Of a DNA stretch of 64,000 nucleotides, positions 22,356 to 33,638 are shown piece after piece. Both the position numbers and the translations under genes were made by a program. Below the pieces are notes generated by a model. That model had not been told where the DNA came from. It saw only the letters and a program-made list of their open reading frames with translations, and did not search any database. The first letter of the stretch is position 1. Each line of letters starts with the position of its first letter. This DNA is from Lumnitzera littorea (taxonomy: Eukaryota; Streptophyta; Magnoliopsida; Myrtales; Combretaceae): positions 79,469,644-79,533,643 of the forward strand of contig JAMXBB010000003.1 in NCBI GenBank assembly GCA_024138015.1, given 5' to 3'.

Positions 22356-24254
22356 TGTTTGGTTATGATGATAACAAAACATATGCTATATTATACTAAT
22401 ATGTTTATTTGAGAGTGCAGATTAATTAAATAATTTTATGACATGAAGGCCTAGCTCCACTTGATTAAATATATTAGGGAAATATGTTCAATCTTGTTTC
22501 ACATAAGTTGGTTTAATATCTATGGGGATTTTTGAGGAGGATAGTTTTAATTAAGGTGGAATATTGCAATGGATAAATAAGTTGGATTAATTATATTCAT
22601 GGGGAACAATTTTAATTATGGAAGTGTAATGAAGATTTAGGATATAATTATTGGAATATATTGGCGATATGGTTGGAGAAGTATTTTCAACATAGAGAAT
22701 TTTATGATTAATGGCTAGCGACATGAAATGCAATATTTTCTAAGCAATTTAACTAAATCTCTATATCATAATTTGATAGTAACATAGATAGAGCCAATTG
22801 AAATGGACATAGTTGTGGATTTGCTTCAATAATTTTTAACATGGTATATTAGTTATTTCAATGGGAATTACCAAGAGAAATATTCGAGATTTATTAAAAA
22901 TCAAGAGAAAAAGTTCAAATAGGAGGAAGTGAAGATATGGATAAGATAGAAAGATATGTGTAGAATTTTTTGAAGATTTTTTTTTTTAAATTCAAATTTC
23001 AAAGACTTGAAAGACATTTATAAGGGATTACCGTTCCAAATAAGGTAGGATATGTATATCTATTATGAGATGAAGTTTGAGTAGATATTTTAAGCTTTTT
23101 AGTGAAGATTATAAGGAGAAAAAAATTAGCCAAATATTTTGGACGAATTTTTTAAGGATATATTTGAGGTGATATAAATAAGATATGGATTAAACTCAGA
23201 AAAATATCTTGGATTCAAATTCAAATAAGAGATGATGAAGTTAAGGGATAAAAATACATGTAGATTTTTAAAGATATATTTTTTGAATTTAAATTATGAA
23301 GACATAGTAGAGATTTACATAAGATTTTAATTTCAAAATGTGTTGGATATGCCTATCTATAGAAAGGATAAGTTTTAAGTATATATTTAAGCTTTTAGGT
23401 GGAGTTTATCAAGGAAAAGTCTAGTAGGTATTTTTGGATGAATTTCACGATATTTATCTTTAGGATTTGAATTTCAAAGTTAGAGATAATTTTGAAGGAT
23501 AAATCAAATCCCAAAATTATCTCCATATTATTTTTAACTACTTATTTATAGCCGTTATTCTTAGAAGCAATGCAATATAAGTTGAGCTGTTGAAGAAGCA
23601 AGAGATATACACTCAGTATAGAATGAAATTTCAAAAAACTCTCTCGTGTAGATTGTTAGAAACCGTGTTAGAAACTGAGAGAAAACAGATTTTTCATTCC
23701 ATTATTTCTTGTTTTTGTGCAAACATTGTAAAGAGATCTTTGATTGTAACATCTCATTTTCCTTATAAACATTATTGATATTGTAATTGAGTAAGTGTGA
23801 GGTTAAAGAGTTTTTTGAGTCCTGTGTTTAACTTTGGGAGAGCTAGTGAGATATGATAGAGAAGTGACTGGATATCTTTGTAACCTTTGATTGATTTTTA
23901 ATTAGTGAAAAGATTGGATTAGTGGAATAGTACCAATAAGGAGGACCAGGTCCCTAATAGTAAAGTTGAAAGAGAGTAGTAGGCAAAAGGCTGAAACTCT
24001 ATAAATTGATCGCCTGATCTTCTTTCTCTCTATCCTATTCAGTTTTAACATTTTACTATTTGATTAATTATCTTGCACCTAAGTTAGATGATCAAATTTG
24101 TACTACTTGTCACACCATTTAAGTTATTGAGAGGGGAGTTGTTTTAAAAATGAAAAACCTTCATTTTGCAAAAGATATTAATTCACTTTTATCCCTCTTG
24201 ATATCTTATACGAGACCTATAAGAAGGAAAAAAGTAGAGACTTGAAAACCAACA
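22356..24254 (+). mobile_element. Copia-type solo LTR, copy 1
   Basis: Starts TGTTTGGTTATGATGATAAC and ends near GATATCTTATACGAGACC...ACCAACA. That is the style of Copia (Sirevirus or related) LTRs, in which 'TTCACCCNNCTCTTGATATCTTA' precedes the CA end. Conserved blocks shared with the next copy are AAGGCCTAGCTCCACT, GTAGGCAAAAGGC and GATATTAATTCAC. No internal Copia coding DNA follows. A 62-codon frame at 23.59 kb is not a gene. Confidence 0.6.
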
Positions 24255-24299
24255 TGACTCTTCTTATGGTTTGGTTTATTAGCCATATGTAAAGTCATA
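24251..24299 (+). repeat. 49-bp flank duplication, copy 1
   Basis: AACATGACTCTTCTTATGG and the following 30 bases recur at 25694-25742 with a few substitutions. Each copy stands right after a Copia-type LTR end. Confidence 0.75.
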
Positions 24300-24321
24300 C
24301 TGTTAAATATCTCTCATATAT

Positions 24322-25687
24322 TGTAATGATAATAAAAAGGGTTAAAAGCTAATGAATATTTAAGAGTGCAAGTTTATAGAAAGATTTTTAGAAAGTTTAA
24401 TTTCGTAAAATTAAGTTGCATTCATAAGCTTTGAATGGATTGAAAAATAGTCTATTCAAGAAAATCTTTAGAAAATATTACAGAAGCCTTTATAAAAAGA
24501 ATTATACAACACTTCAAAAGTTTATTAAAAGACTTTAGAAACTAAAGGCTAATATTCTTCAAAAGCTTGTTTAGAAAGTAAGTCTAGAAGACATTGAAAT
24601 TAGTATAAAATCATATTTAATTTAATCAAGGCCTAGCTCCACTAGATTGAGTATATTAGAAAAATACATTTAATCTCGTTTTACTCAAGATGGAATTAAG
24701 ATCCATGGGTATTATGTGTGAGCGTGTTAATTTTTGGAAAATCAAGATAGACACAAATATGGATAAGGACAAAGTTGAGTTGGATTTTGTGGAAATTCGA
24801 AATGAACTTTATCCAAAAATATCTGATAAGAATTATCTCTTCGTTAAGTTTAAGAAATCTATCTGGTGGTTATGATTTTAAGTATATCTGATTTGAACAA
24901 ATCAAGGAGAAGAGATTTTTAAATTCAAAATACCAAGATCTTCTCTCAAAAATATCTAAGGATTATCCTTTGCATTCTAATGGTTGGATAATCATGGAAG
25001 TGAAGAAAATTTTTAGATTTTTAGTCATTGGAAAAACTTAATATAAAAGGAAGAAGGATTTAAAAATGTCAAATACAACGCTGAAGAAAAATTATCATTG
25101 CACAAAAAATTCTTGATCAGTTTTTACCTTTTGAAAAGCTTTAGAAAGTTCTTTAGATATTTCTTTAGAGAGCTGCATCAAATCAAAGTTCTACAACAAG
25201 CGTTATTTCTTTCAAGTGCAAAATTATTTGAGACTTGTATTTTTGTTCTTATTGTAATCTCTTTACTTTATTGTAGAGAAAGGATAGTTTGTACTCTGTA
25301 GATCTGTATTAGCCTAGATTGTAGAGAGGTTAGATAGGCATAGCAGAGTATTAGAAAGTCATTATAACGAATGCTTGTAATCTGTTTGTGATTTGATTTA
25401 GTGGATTAAGTAGAACGGCACAGGTGAAGTAGACCGGGTTTCCAGCAGTGGAGCTAGAAGAGAGCAGTAGGTAGAAGGCCGAAGCTCTATAAAATCGTTA
25501 CTTAATTTTCTCCTTCCTTACACTCTTTTAATTTGGTTTATTATCGATTATGCATTGAATCATTAAATTATCACTATTCATCATTATAAGTTGTTAAGAG
25601 GAGTAATTTCTTTTTTAACAAAAAAGATTTCAAGAATTTAAAGATATCAATTCACCCTTTCTCTTGATATCTTATATGGGACCAACA
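24322..25687 (+). mobile_element. Copia-type solo LTR, copy 2
   Basis: Similar to copy 1 through the AAGGCCTAGCTCCACT block, the GAGAGCAGTAGGTAGAAGGC block and the end ATATCAATTCACCC...GATATCTTATATGGGACCAACA, but clearly a divergent copy. The start is approximate because the first 60 bases have drifted. No coding DNA is associated. Confidence 0.6.
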
Positions 25688-26450
25688 CATGCAAACATGA
25701 CTCTTCTTATGGTTTGGTTTGTCAGCCATATGCGAAGTCACAAACTCGACTTTCTCCATTATGAATGTATTTAAGAAATGAACCCCATTGATGCTTTTGC
25801 CACTATGGTTGAACTTCTTAAAAGTATTACTACTTATTAATGGATTAGAGCATTCTAGAAATTTCATATTGAAGACAACTCTTGAGTTGTAAGATGGATA
25901 AAAGTACCTGGCTTGAAGAAGAGCAAAAGGGTGGAACATGAGTTGGAACACCTTAAGAAGAGGAGGAACTAGTCTTTAGGATATTCTTTCTTATAATAAA
26001 ATAATTATGTATTGGAAACTTCAAAGTTGCAATATTAATAAAAAAATCCATTTCTTGCCATATTATTATTTGTTTTCTAATTCCTCTTTACATCCGTATG
26101 CTTCCATTTGCATTCTCACATTTTTATCATTAAACAACTTTTATTTCATGAATTGTTTAGGCACGCAATAATGGTAAGTAACTAATAAGTGAACAATAAG
26201 AGGGTTAATAGGCTACTAGATCTCCCTGGAATCTATGAATAGTTGTTGCAAGCTGAAGTTACCTACTAGAAACAAAGGGCTAGATGTACTTAAGTTACTA
26301 ACTAAGCCTTGTTGAACCAAGTCAAAGGGAATGAAAAAACCATGGACTGGGCTTTAGAGATGCTAGATAAAATTGTAGCTCAATTATAAGAGTTAGATTA
26401 AGGTTTTCCAGATTATGAAATAAATGCCAAATTTTATTAAATAATAATTA
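25688..26450 (+). pseudogene. Tat-lineage gag-like protein, C-terminal part
   Basis: In a frame with stops the sequence reads TLLMVWFVSHMRSHKLDF, then MNPIDAFATMVELLKSITTY and WIRAF. It resembles the middle of the Tat/Ogre gag-like domain, where 'LL.VW..SH' precedes a 'W......L' segment. From about 26.2 kb comes a helical part with GNEKTMDWALEMLDKIVAQL, very like the 'F.DWALE.LP' coiled-coil end of these proteins. The domain ends at about 26.43 kb. No zinc knuckle or protease follows. Lineage match is from memory; the broken state is clear. Confidence 0.5.
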
Positions 26451-26763
26451 ATGTTAGGCTCCTTTTCTCTATTCTTTGTCATACTCGAATTTGTCAAGAT
26501 AATAAAATTTCCCTTTTGCATATCATTCTTTCTTCATTATTTAGTCTTTCCATTTTGTAAATATAGCCATTGCTCTCTCTCAATCAAAGAAATGGAAATA
26601 ATTTCTATTGCCTTGTAAATAGAACCTTGAAATCCCCATCCTTGCTTGTAATTAGATCATTAGGTTTCGGTAAAGTAAAACCTTGTCTTTTTTTTTTTCA
26701 CACAACAAGAAAAAGAAAAAGAAAGTTTTTAACGGTTACAAATTCTTATGAGACTCGAGACAA

Positions 26764-26940
26764 ACATGAACCTTTGGCTCGTTAAGGTAACTAACCTAAA
26801 CATGAACCTTCAGCCCGTTAAGGTAGTTGACCTAAACACAAACCTTTAGCCTGTTAAGGTAATTGACCTAAATATAAACCCTAGTTCACTAAGGTAGCTA
26901 ACCTAAATAGAAAGTCCTAGTCTATTGAGAAAACCTGAAT
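26764..26940 (+). repeat. 36-bp tandem repeat, about 4.5 copies
   Basis: Units such as ACATGAACCTTCAGCCCGTT followed by AAGGTAGTTGACCTAA repeat three times at exactly 36 bases, then decay. It lies in the untranslated part of the Tat-lineage element just after gag. Confidence 0.85.
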
Positions 26941-28430
26941 AAAAACATGAAGTCAAATACAACCTTAAGGGTTGACATGAATGTAAGAACATGAAAGGTT
27001 TGGGGCATTAAGTCTTCGAAGTTTAATCAAATAAAAGGTGTAATTTTTTGCCCTAAGGATATATAACCTTAAGCCTACACATACTTCACCATATACCTAG
27101 GATTTATGGATTTAGGGCTTTGAATATCTTAAAGACAAAAACTTAGCAATAGAGATAATTATTTTTAAGGCTAAAGAAAAGAGAATGGAGCAAAATGGGG
27201 GCAAAAGAAGGGGAAAAAAAAGAAGAAAGAATGAGAAGAAAGAAAAAAGAAAAAAAAAAGAAAAAAGAGGACTAAAAATCAAGTTTGTATGCAAGAGAAA
27301 AACCTCAAAAGGTACATCCATCTCAACAAGAAAGCAAACTTAAACATGATTTCCCTTAACCAAAGAAGGCCTAGACTCAAAGCTTAGAATAGCTTCGAAA
27401 AACGAAAAGCCTTGACTAACATTCCTAGTTGAAAAACATAAAGCCTCCGTATTCATTTTGAATTACACTCCAAATCACAAACACAAAACCTCCTTACCTA
27501 TCCTAAATCACATATGGCCTCTTTACTCACAATACCGCCTACACTCAATAAAGGCTCTTTTGATCATGGAGAATAAATCATCTTAAATAAAAATTATTCT
27601 TCAAACTAGGGCAAGTACAATTTTAGTTTTTCTTTCCCCTTAAGGGTTGTTGACTTATAAACTCGGGTTGTACAAGTATTCCTCTTAAATAGGCTCTCTT
27701 ATTAATCCCTTTTGCAAACATTCAACTAAAAGCCCAATTCATGATACTAAATCAGGAAAGACTTAATATATTGATCAAGGTGTATTGCTTATAAGTTGGA
27801 ACATAATTTTTGGAATAGTAGTCAAAAGTGAAAATTAAGCCGAGAATATGTAAGGAAGTCCTCTTTGACTACATTGATCATGAGTTACTATTTCTTTAAG
27901 AAATGTTCAAAGTCACTAAAGCCCCACAAGGAAGGTCAGCATGCCATTGGTTTAACCTTAACAGTGTTGGGACATGAAATATTTTTAGAGGCTGAAAAGA
28001 GTATAAAATGTCCTACATGATCACCAAGGAAAGGAATGGCTTTATATAAGGCTCTTGCTTCTTAATAAAAATTTGTAACCACTAGCAAATTTTCAAAAAA
28101 AGAAAAAGAAAAAGAAAGAATAGAAAGGGAAAGAGAAGGCAAAAGCATTCTACAAGCTTCCTTATTCATTTTTCAAGTCCATGTCAACCTTAATGGCCAA
28201 GCTTTCAAATTAGATTGTGTTCATTCTTCCAATGTGGTCATACATTTTGGGTTGACCCTAGTAGTTTGAAATGTCCTCTTTGATGTAGTTTTCCTTAAGA
28301 TTGATGTCCATTAACACTTTTTCAAATCAAGGGACCTTATCCTTGATGCCTTTTGCATTATAAGCGATTTTTCAATCAATGAATTCCTTGTTTGTAAAAA
28401 TTTTCAAGAGGTTTTTCAAATTGCCATTTA
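26941..28430 (+). other. Tat-lineage untranslated region
   Basis: No domain in any frame. It contains a purine tract at 27165-27270 (runs of A, GAAAAG, GAAGAAAG), which creates a meaningless phenylalanine-rich frame on the minus strand. A shorter A/G tract lies at 28095-28140. No pol trace is present where it would be expected. Confidence 0.5.
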
Positions 28431-28865
28431 GGGTTTTAGCCAACCCATTGGGTACTTTTCCTTCATCAATTATCCTTCAAGGTCTTAAGACAGCACATAT
28501 TGTGCTTTTTTTTTTCTTTTTCAATTTCTCTTAGGGTTTTCCCTTTGTTCAACTCCTTTAGAGTTTGAGCCAGCTCATATGGCGCTGTTTCGAATCACAT
28601 ATCTTTTAAGGACCTAGCCAGCTCATAGAGCATTGTCCTAAGGTTTTAGCCAGCCCCTAGGGTACATCTTTCTCACCAATTATCTTTTAAAGTCCTAGTG
28701 AACTCATGGAGCATTGCCACAACTCCATTTTTCTCTTAAGATTTTAGCTAGCCTATGGGGTGCTTCTTTTTCACCAATCTCTCTTAAGGTCTTCAGCCAA
28801 CCCATGAGGTGTTTCCCCCATTTTTGACTAGCTTTCAAGATTTAGTAAGCTTAAAGAGCTCCTTT
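28431..28865 (+). repeat. Tandem array B, degenerate, left block
   Basis: Degenerate units of roughly 55-85 bases carry the words TTTTAGCCAGCCC or CTAGCCAGCTCAT, then GGGTRC or GAGCATTG, then CACCAAT and TCTCTTAAGG. The same family resumes at 60183-60480, so the B repeats flank array A on both sides. Confidence 0.65.
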
Positions 28866-28879
28866 TCCCCACCGAGGTT

Positions 28880-28965
28880 GGTCAGCTTAGAAGAGCACTA
28901 CTAGGTTTCAAATCAATTTTCATTTAGGGTTGCTAGTCTTTTACTGAAGCTCCTACTTAGGTAAG
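28880..28965 (+). repeat. Array A, first block (one 84-bp unit)
   Basis: GTCAGCTTAGAAGAGCACTA, then TAGGTTTCAAATC, TTAGGGTTGCTAGTC and TTTTACTGAAGCTCC match the 84-bp unit that continues at 34570. The chromovirus insertion at 28966 cuts the array. Confidence 0.85.
28961..28965. repeat. TSD GTAAG, left copy (chromovirus)
   Basis: GTAAG before the 5' LTR is repeated exactly at 34570-34574 after the 3' LTR. Confidence 0.9.
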
Positions 28966-29897
28966 TGATAGGAATCAACTTCTTGGATCAATTATGCATC
29001 GTTGAGCTAGAGGATTCCAAGGACTCACATAAAGAATATTAACTTGAAGCCTAATCCAAGACAACAATTCTTTTCTTGACCTCCATGTTTTACTCTGTTG
29101 TAGACCTGAATACCGAGCTTTTACATGCTCGAGCATAGTTCCTAAAGCTATCGAGCAAACGTACCGATCTGCTAAGCATACAGGCTAACCTATAGCTTAA
29201 CCATGCCATGACATAAACAACATTCATATGTACTAACCTTAATCAACTATTCAAGCTAATCTCCTGAGCCAACCACTAGCAGTCGATCCCAATTCAAGTT
29301 GAATACGCTAGCAATTGATTGATTGAGCTCTAACTTAATCCAAATTAAGTCGGCTTGAACTATGGACCTTCTTTTCTTCATTTTGTCCAAATTGCATTAT
29401 ATTTCAAAACATTAACCATCATGCAATACTTTTCTTCTGGCACAATATTCCAGAAGGATTATTTACTTTTTCCGTATTGAATATTCTTTGTCTCTTTTAC
29501 CCTTTTTAGTATATTTCTTGCACTCCAATTGTAAAATACAATTTTTATCTTTTCATGTATGCTTATAACCTTAGTGGGGTTAGTATAAAAACCCTCATTT
29601 GTTGTACACAAACATCATCCATCATATTATCAAAATTAATACAAGTTTTCTTTATGAGCAATCCTAGTGTTCTCATTTACCCTTAACTCTTAGATATTCC
29701 TTTTATCAAAGAGTAGCGGTGGCTGATCCTATAGTTTTGACCTGTGAATCATATCCAGTGGATTGTAGATTGAGTAGGATTAATTGGTGTGTTATATCCA
29801 ATTGATAAGTACTTGAAATTTGCTAAACCCCTTTTGTTTTCTTTTGGTTCATTTTGTTGTGGTGCTCTTCCATGTGTTCGACCTCGAAGATGCATCA
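28966..29897 (+). repeat. Chromovirus 5' LTR
   Basis: Direct copy of 33639-34569. Promoter-like TATAAAAACCC starts at 29584; the polyadenylation-side end contains TCGACCTCGAAGATGCATCA. The reverse complement of the same family is found at 37016-59530. Confidence 0.9.
29584..29590 (+). promoter_or_regulatory. LTR TATA box (chromovirus)
   Basis: TATAAAA followed by ACCCTC; the equivalent in the 3' LTR is TATAAAAACCCC near 34256. Confidence 0.55.
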
Positions 29898-29903
29898 GCT
29901 TCA

Positions 29904-29918
29904 CTAGTATTAGAGTAC
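29904..29918 (+). promoter_or_regulatory. Primer-binding site, initiator tRNA-Met type
   Basis: CTAGTATTAGAGTAC, 6 bases after the LTR, is a mutated form of TGGTATCAGAGC, the tRNA-iMet site used by chromoviruses and many Copia elements. Confidence 0.6.
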
Positions 29919-30254
29919 AATTCCGAGAGGGAGTATGTCAAGTTGCAATGAAGTTTTGGTTCATGTTTGCTGTTAATGGCTACTGTGTTTCTTCTATAAT
30001 TGCTTTAGTGCATTCATTTGAAGTAAGTTATAAAGTTTTGAGTTGTATAATGAGGTTCATGTGTTGGTAAGCATAGTTTTTGTTATTACTTTGTTTTACT
30101 TCGCTTTTCATTGTGAAAACAAAGCAAGTTCATTTTTGTTGTGTTTGAGTGATTATTAGGTATTGAAGTTGTTAAAGTATGTTAGTAGAGTTTTGAGTAC
30201 ACAAGTAGAAGTGTTTTTCATGTATTATGCTATTAATTTGTTCTAGAAGTATCA

Positions 30255-31205
30255 CATGATGTCGGATTCAAGTGTTCAAGGAGTTATTGGTCACCAGGGT
30301 AGTGGTGCTCATATTAGTTGTGGTCATAATGGTAGTAGGACTCTAGGGTCAGTTGATGATAAACTTGACAAACTTATTAATCTTATCGAGGGTCTAGTCA
30401 CCACAATGCAAGTTAATAGACAACAAGCCTAGGGTATGTTGCACCATAACTCACCTAAAAGTGTTCCAGAGAGATGTTATGGCTAAGGTGGTTGATCCAA
30501 TCGACCTGTTTGACCCTATTGAGCTAGAGGAGTTATAGACTGAATTGCTTAATGAAGGCTGGAGTTGGAAGAGATTGAGGAAGATAATGAGGACATGGAT
30601 GCTAAAGAGTATGAAGAGGAAGAAGAAGGCGTTGATTATTATCGAGCATAAGAGTGAGGACACTGAGCTCCTCGAGGACTTGATAATGTTAAGGTCCAAA
30701 TTCTACCCTTTAGCGGAAGTAGAGATGTTAATTAATATTTAGAGTGGGAAGATAAGATAGAAAAGATGTTTGATTGTTATGGGTATATATATGTTGTTAA
30801 AGTGTGACTTGCTGTACTTAAGTTCTTTGGATATTTAATTATGTAGTGGAAAAATCTAAATGCAACTAGAGTAAGGGATGGACAATGAGGAGTGAGAACT
30901 TGGGATGAAATGAAGAGATTGTTGAGAGGTAGATTTGTGCTCGATACTTACTTGTGGGACACATTTTCCATGTTGCAGGAACTTCGCTAAGGAGGCAAAT
31001 CTGTTGATGATTATGTCAGAGAATTTCAAATGTTGATGATTCGAGTCGACATAGATGAACTAGAGGCTCGTATAGTATCAAGGTTCATTTTTGGACTTAA
31101 ATATGAGATTCAAAAAATTGTAGAAGTACAGAGGTTTTATACTTTAGAAGAGGCAATTAAGGTAGCATAAAGGCTTGAAAAGCATAAAAGAAATGCTTTA
31201 AGTTA
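30255..31205 (+). pseudogene. gag: Chromovirus gag, broken
   Basis: The start gives MMSDSSVQGVIGHQGSGAH, then a coiled segment VDDKLDKLINLIEGLVTTMQ and an acidic part. The capsid core is clear: EWEDKIEKMFDCYGY, WDEMKRLLRGRFV, SVDDYVREFQMLMIR, ARIVSRFIFGLKYEIQ and FYTLEEAIKVA, all hallmarks of the Ty3/gypsy retrotransposon gag domain. At least eight stops interrupt it. The zinc knuckle expected after RLEKHKR is missing; RT sequence begins about 50 bases on. This protein would form the particle shell. Confidence 0.8.
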
Positions 31206-31234
31206 ACCTAGGCTAACATTTTCCTGAGCCTTTG

Positions 31235-31890
31235 TTTCGTATCGACTTACTAGCTCTGCTCATCCTAAAGAAGGATGGTTCTTCGCGTATGTACATCAAT
31301 AGTTAGCAATTAACCATATCACTGTAAAGTATAGATATTCGATACTGAGCCTTGATGACATGTTAGATGAGTTTCATGATGCCAAGCTATTTTTGAAGAC
31401 TAATCTACGAAGTGGCTACTACCAAATTCACATGAGACTAAGTGATAAGTGGAAAACTGCCTTCAAGATTAAGCATATTCTCTACAAATGGCTAGTTATG
31501 TCATTTGGACTTACAAATGCATTGAGCACATTTATGCAATTGATGAACTATGTGATGCACCCTTTGATCGGATGATATATAGTCTTGTACTTTGATGACA
31601 TATTAGTGTACAGTACCGACTTGAACAACTATGTTCAATGTCTCTAAGTTGTTTTTGATATTTTACGAGCTAAGAAGTTATTTAGTAATCAGAAGGAGGA
31701 TACATTCTACTAAGGTGAAGTAGTTTTTCTTAGGTATGTAGTTTTAAGAGAAGGAATCTGAGTTGACGAAGAGAAGGTCTAAGTTAGCTTAGAGTGGTCG
31801 ACATAGAAGAATGTCATTGAAGTTCAAAGTTTTCATTAAAAACTTCAGTGCCATTGTAAGCCCCTTTACCGAGTTGACAAAGAAGAGTGA
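31235..31890 (+). pseudogene. pol: Chromovirus reverse transcriptase, truncated and broken
   Basis: Begins abruptly with KEGWFFAYVHQ (normally KDGSWRMCVDYR) and continues ITVKYRYSILSLDDMLDEFH. FLKTNLRSGYYQIHMRLSD and YKWLVMSFGLTNALSTF follow, then the catalytic YFDDILVYS. The early fingers region and the protease are absent, so a deletion of about 1 kb joins gag to RT. The YxDD box is intact but stops are frequent. Confidence 0.85.
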
Positions 31891-32345
31891 TAGGTTCTAA
31901 TGGAATGATTGAGTAGAGCAAAGCTTCAGAGAGATCAAAGAGAAGCTCATCTCTACCTCTATCTTAGCTTTGCCTGATTTTGACAAACTATTTGAGTTGG
32001 AATGTGATGCATCATGCATTAGAATTGGTACCATCTTGATGCAAGAATGATGACCAATTGCCTACCATATTAAGAAACTTAGTAGTATTGCATTGAACTA
32101 TTGTATATATGAGAAAGAGTTGTACTCTCTTTTTTGGGCTCTTATTATTTGGCAACACTACTTACTGCCTTGAGAGTTTGTTATTTACACTGACCAAGAG
32201 TCATTGAAGCATCTTAGGAGTCAAAACAAACTTTCAAAGAGGCAAGCTAAGTGTTCATGAAAGGTTTTTCATATATGATTTGGCATAAGAATGGTAGCAC
32301 TAATGTGGTTGCCAATGCTTTGTCACCTCAACAAATCTTGCTAAC
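31891..32345 (+). pseudogene. pol: Chromovirus RNase H domain, broken
   Basis: Pieces LALPDFDKLFELECDASC, IALNYCIYEKELYSLFWAL and FVIYTDQESLKHLRSQNKLS carry the three catalytic blocks (DAS, YEKEL, TD.ESL). Several stops and a frame change near VVANALS-like sequence (seen as shifted 'VVANALSPQ') end the domain. Confidence 0.75.
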
Positions 32346-32449
32346 CACTTTGTAGACGAAATTACTAGGATTTTCACTTATCATTGAGCAGTATGCTCAT
32401 GACCCTCATTTTGGCCCTATTGTAGAGTAGTGTAGAGACTGAATTGCTA

Positions 32450-33635
32450 TTGAAGGTTATTATGTTTTAGATGGCTATTTATTCAATAAATGAAGGCTAT
32501 GTGTACTAAGTTATTCTATATGTGAGCTATTGGTTAAGGAAGCTCACAGTGGTGGATTGTCTAAACATTTTGGAGAGACTAAAACAGCCAATGTGTTAAA
32601 GAAAATATTTACTGGCTTGGTTTGGCCATGGATGTCTACATGGTAGTTGGAAGTTGTAAGCTATACAAGAGAGCTAAAGGGAAAAGAGAGCCCTATGGAG
32701 AGTATATGCCCTTACTAACACTAACCTTACCTTGGGTTGACCTTAGCATGGACTTCATCACAGACACCTAAGGGAAATGATTCAATCTTTTTTTTGGTGG
32801 ATCGCTTTAGCAAACTGGCACACTTTATCCCATACCATCGAACTAATGATGCTTTATATATTGTTGATTTGTTTTCATAGGAAGTTGTCCAATTACATGG
32901 AGTGCCTAAAACTATTGTTTTAGATTATGATACTAAATTCATAAGCTAATTTTGGAAGACTCTTTAGAGAAGACTTTATGATTAGGTCTAGTAGCCACCT
33001 TCAAATTGATGGTCAAATTGAAGTAATGAATAGAACGTGAAGCAATTTACTCATAGCTGTTTTAGGAAAGAACTTAAAGGATTAGGATTCGTGTCTACTT
33101 ATTGTAGAGTTCGCATACAACCGAACCATCCATAGCACTACTAGGAAGCCCCATTCGTGGTTGTCTATGGCCTCAATCCCACTATCCCCTTAAATCTGAT
33201 TGGCACCTCTATAGCTACTTAAGAGAGTCAATCTGGAGTTGATCAAGCCCAATAATTGCAAGAGCTACAGTAATCTATAATAATGAAGATCTCTAACTTC
33301 AATTAGAGACAACAAGAGATTGGTAGCTGAGGCCACCAAACTATTTCCTTCAAGCCAAGAGACTTAGTATGTATTCACCTCAGCTAAGAACAATTTTTGT
33401 ACCTAGCATAGAATAAACTATCTCTAAGAGTTGATGTCCTATTTAAGGTCCTAAAGAAGATCAATTGCAACACCTAGTTGATTGAACCGCTTGAAAACAA
33501 TAGTATTTCTTCTACCTTCAGTGTGCCAAACTTGATTCCCCACCAATTAGAAGAAGAAGACCTTAAAGGAGCCTAGGAAGAAGAAGAATCGAAAACCACT
33601 TTAAATTTGAGGCCAAATCTTTCTAACCCCCAAGT
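32450..33635 (+). pseudogene. pol: Chromovirus integrase, broken
   Basis: The zinc-finger part reads LLVKEAHSGGLSKHFGETKT (H..H). The core has a 'L.WTS' block where D is lost or shifted, then GNDSIFFLVDRFSKLAHFIP, FSxEVVQLHGVPKTIVLDYD with the second Asp region, and a degraded Glu region. After it come FKVLKKINCNT and an ISSTFSVPNLIPH segment, the 'GPF.VL..IN.NAY......VSATFNV.DL.P' end typical of this chromovirus group. I could not make out a separate chromodomain. Stops are frequent. Confidence 0.75.
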
Positions 33636-33638
33636 AGA

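Noticed and set aside
27112..27321. 69-codon Phe-rich minus-strand frame
   Set aside because: Complement of a purine tract; low complexity.
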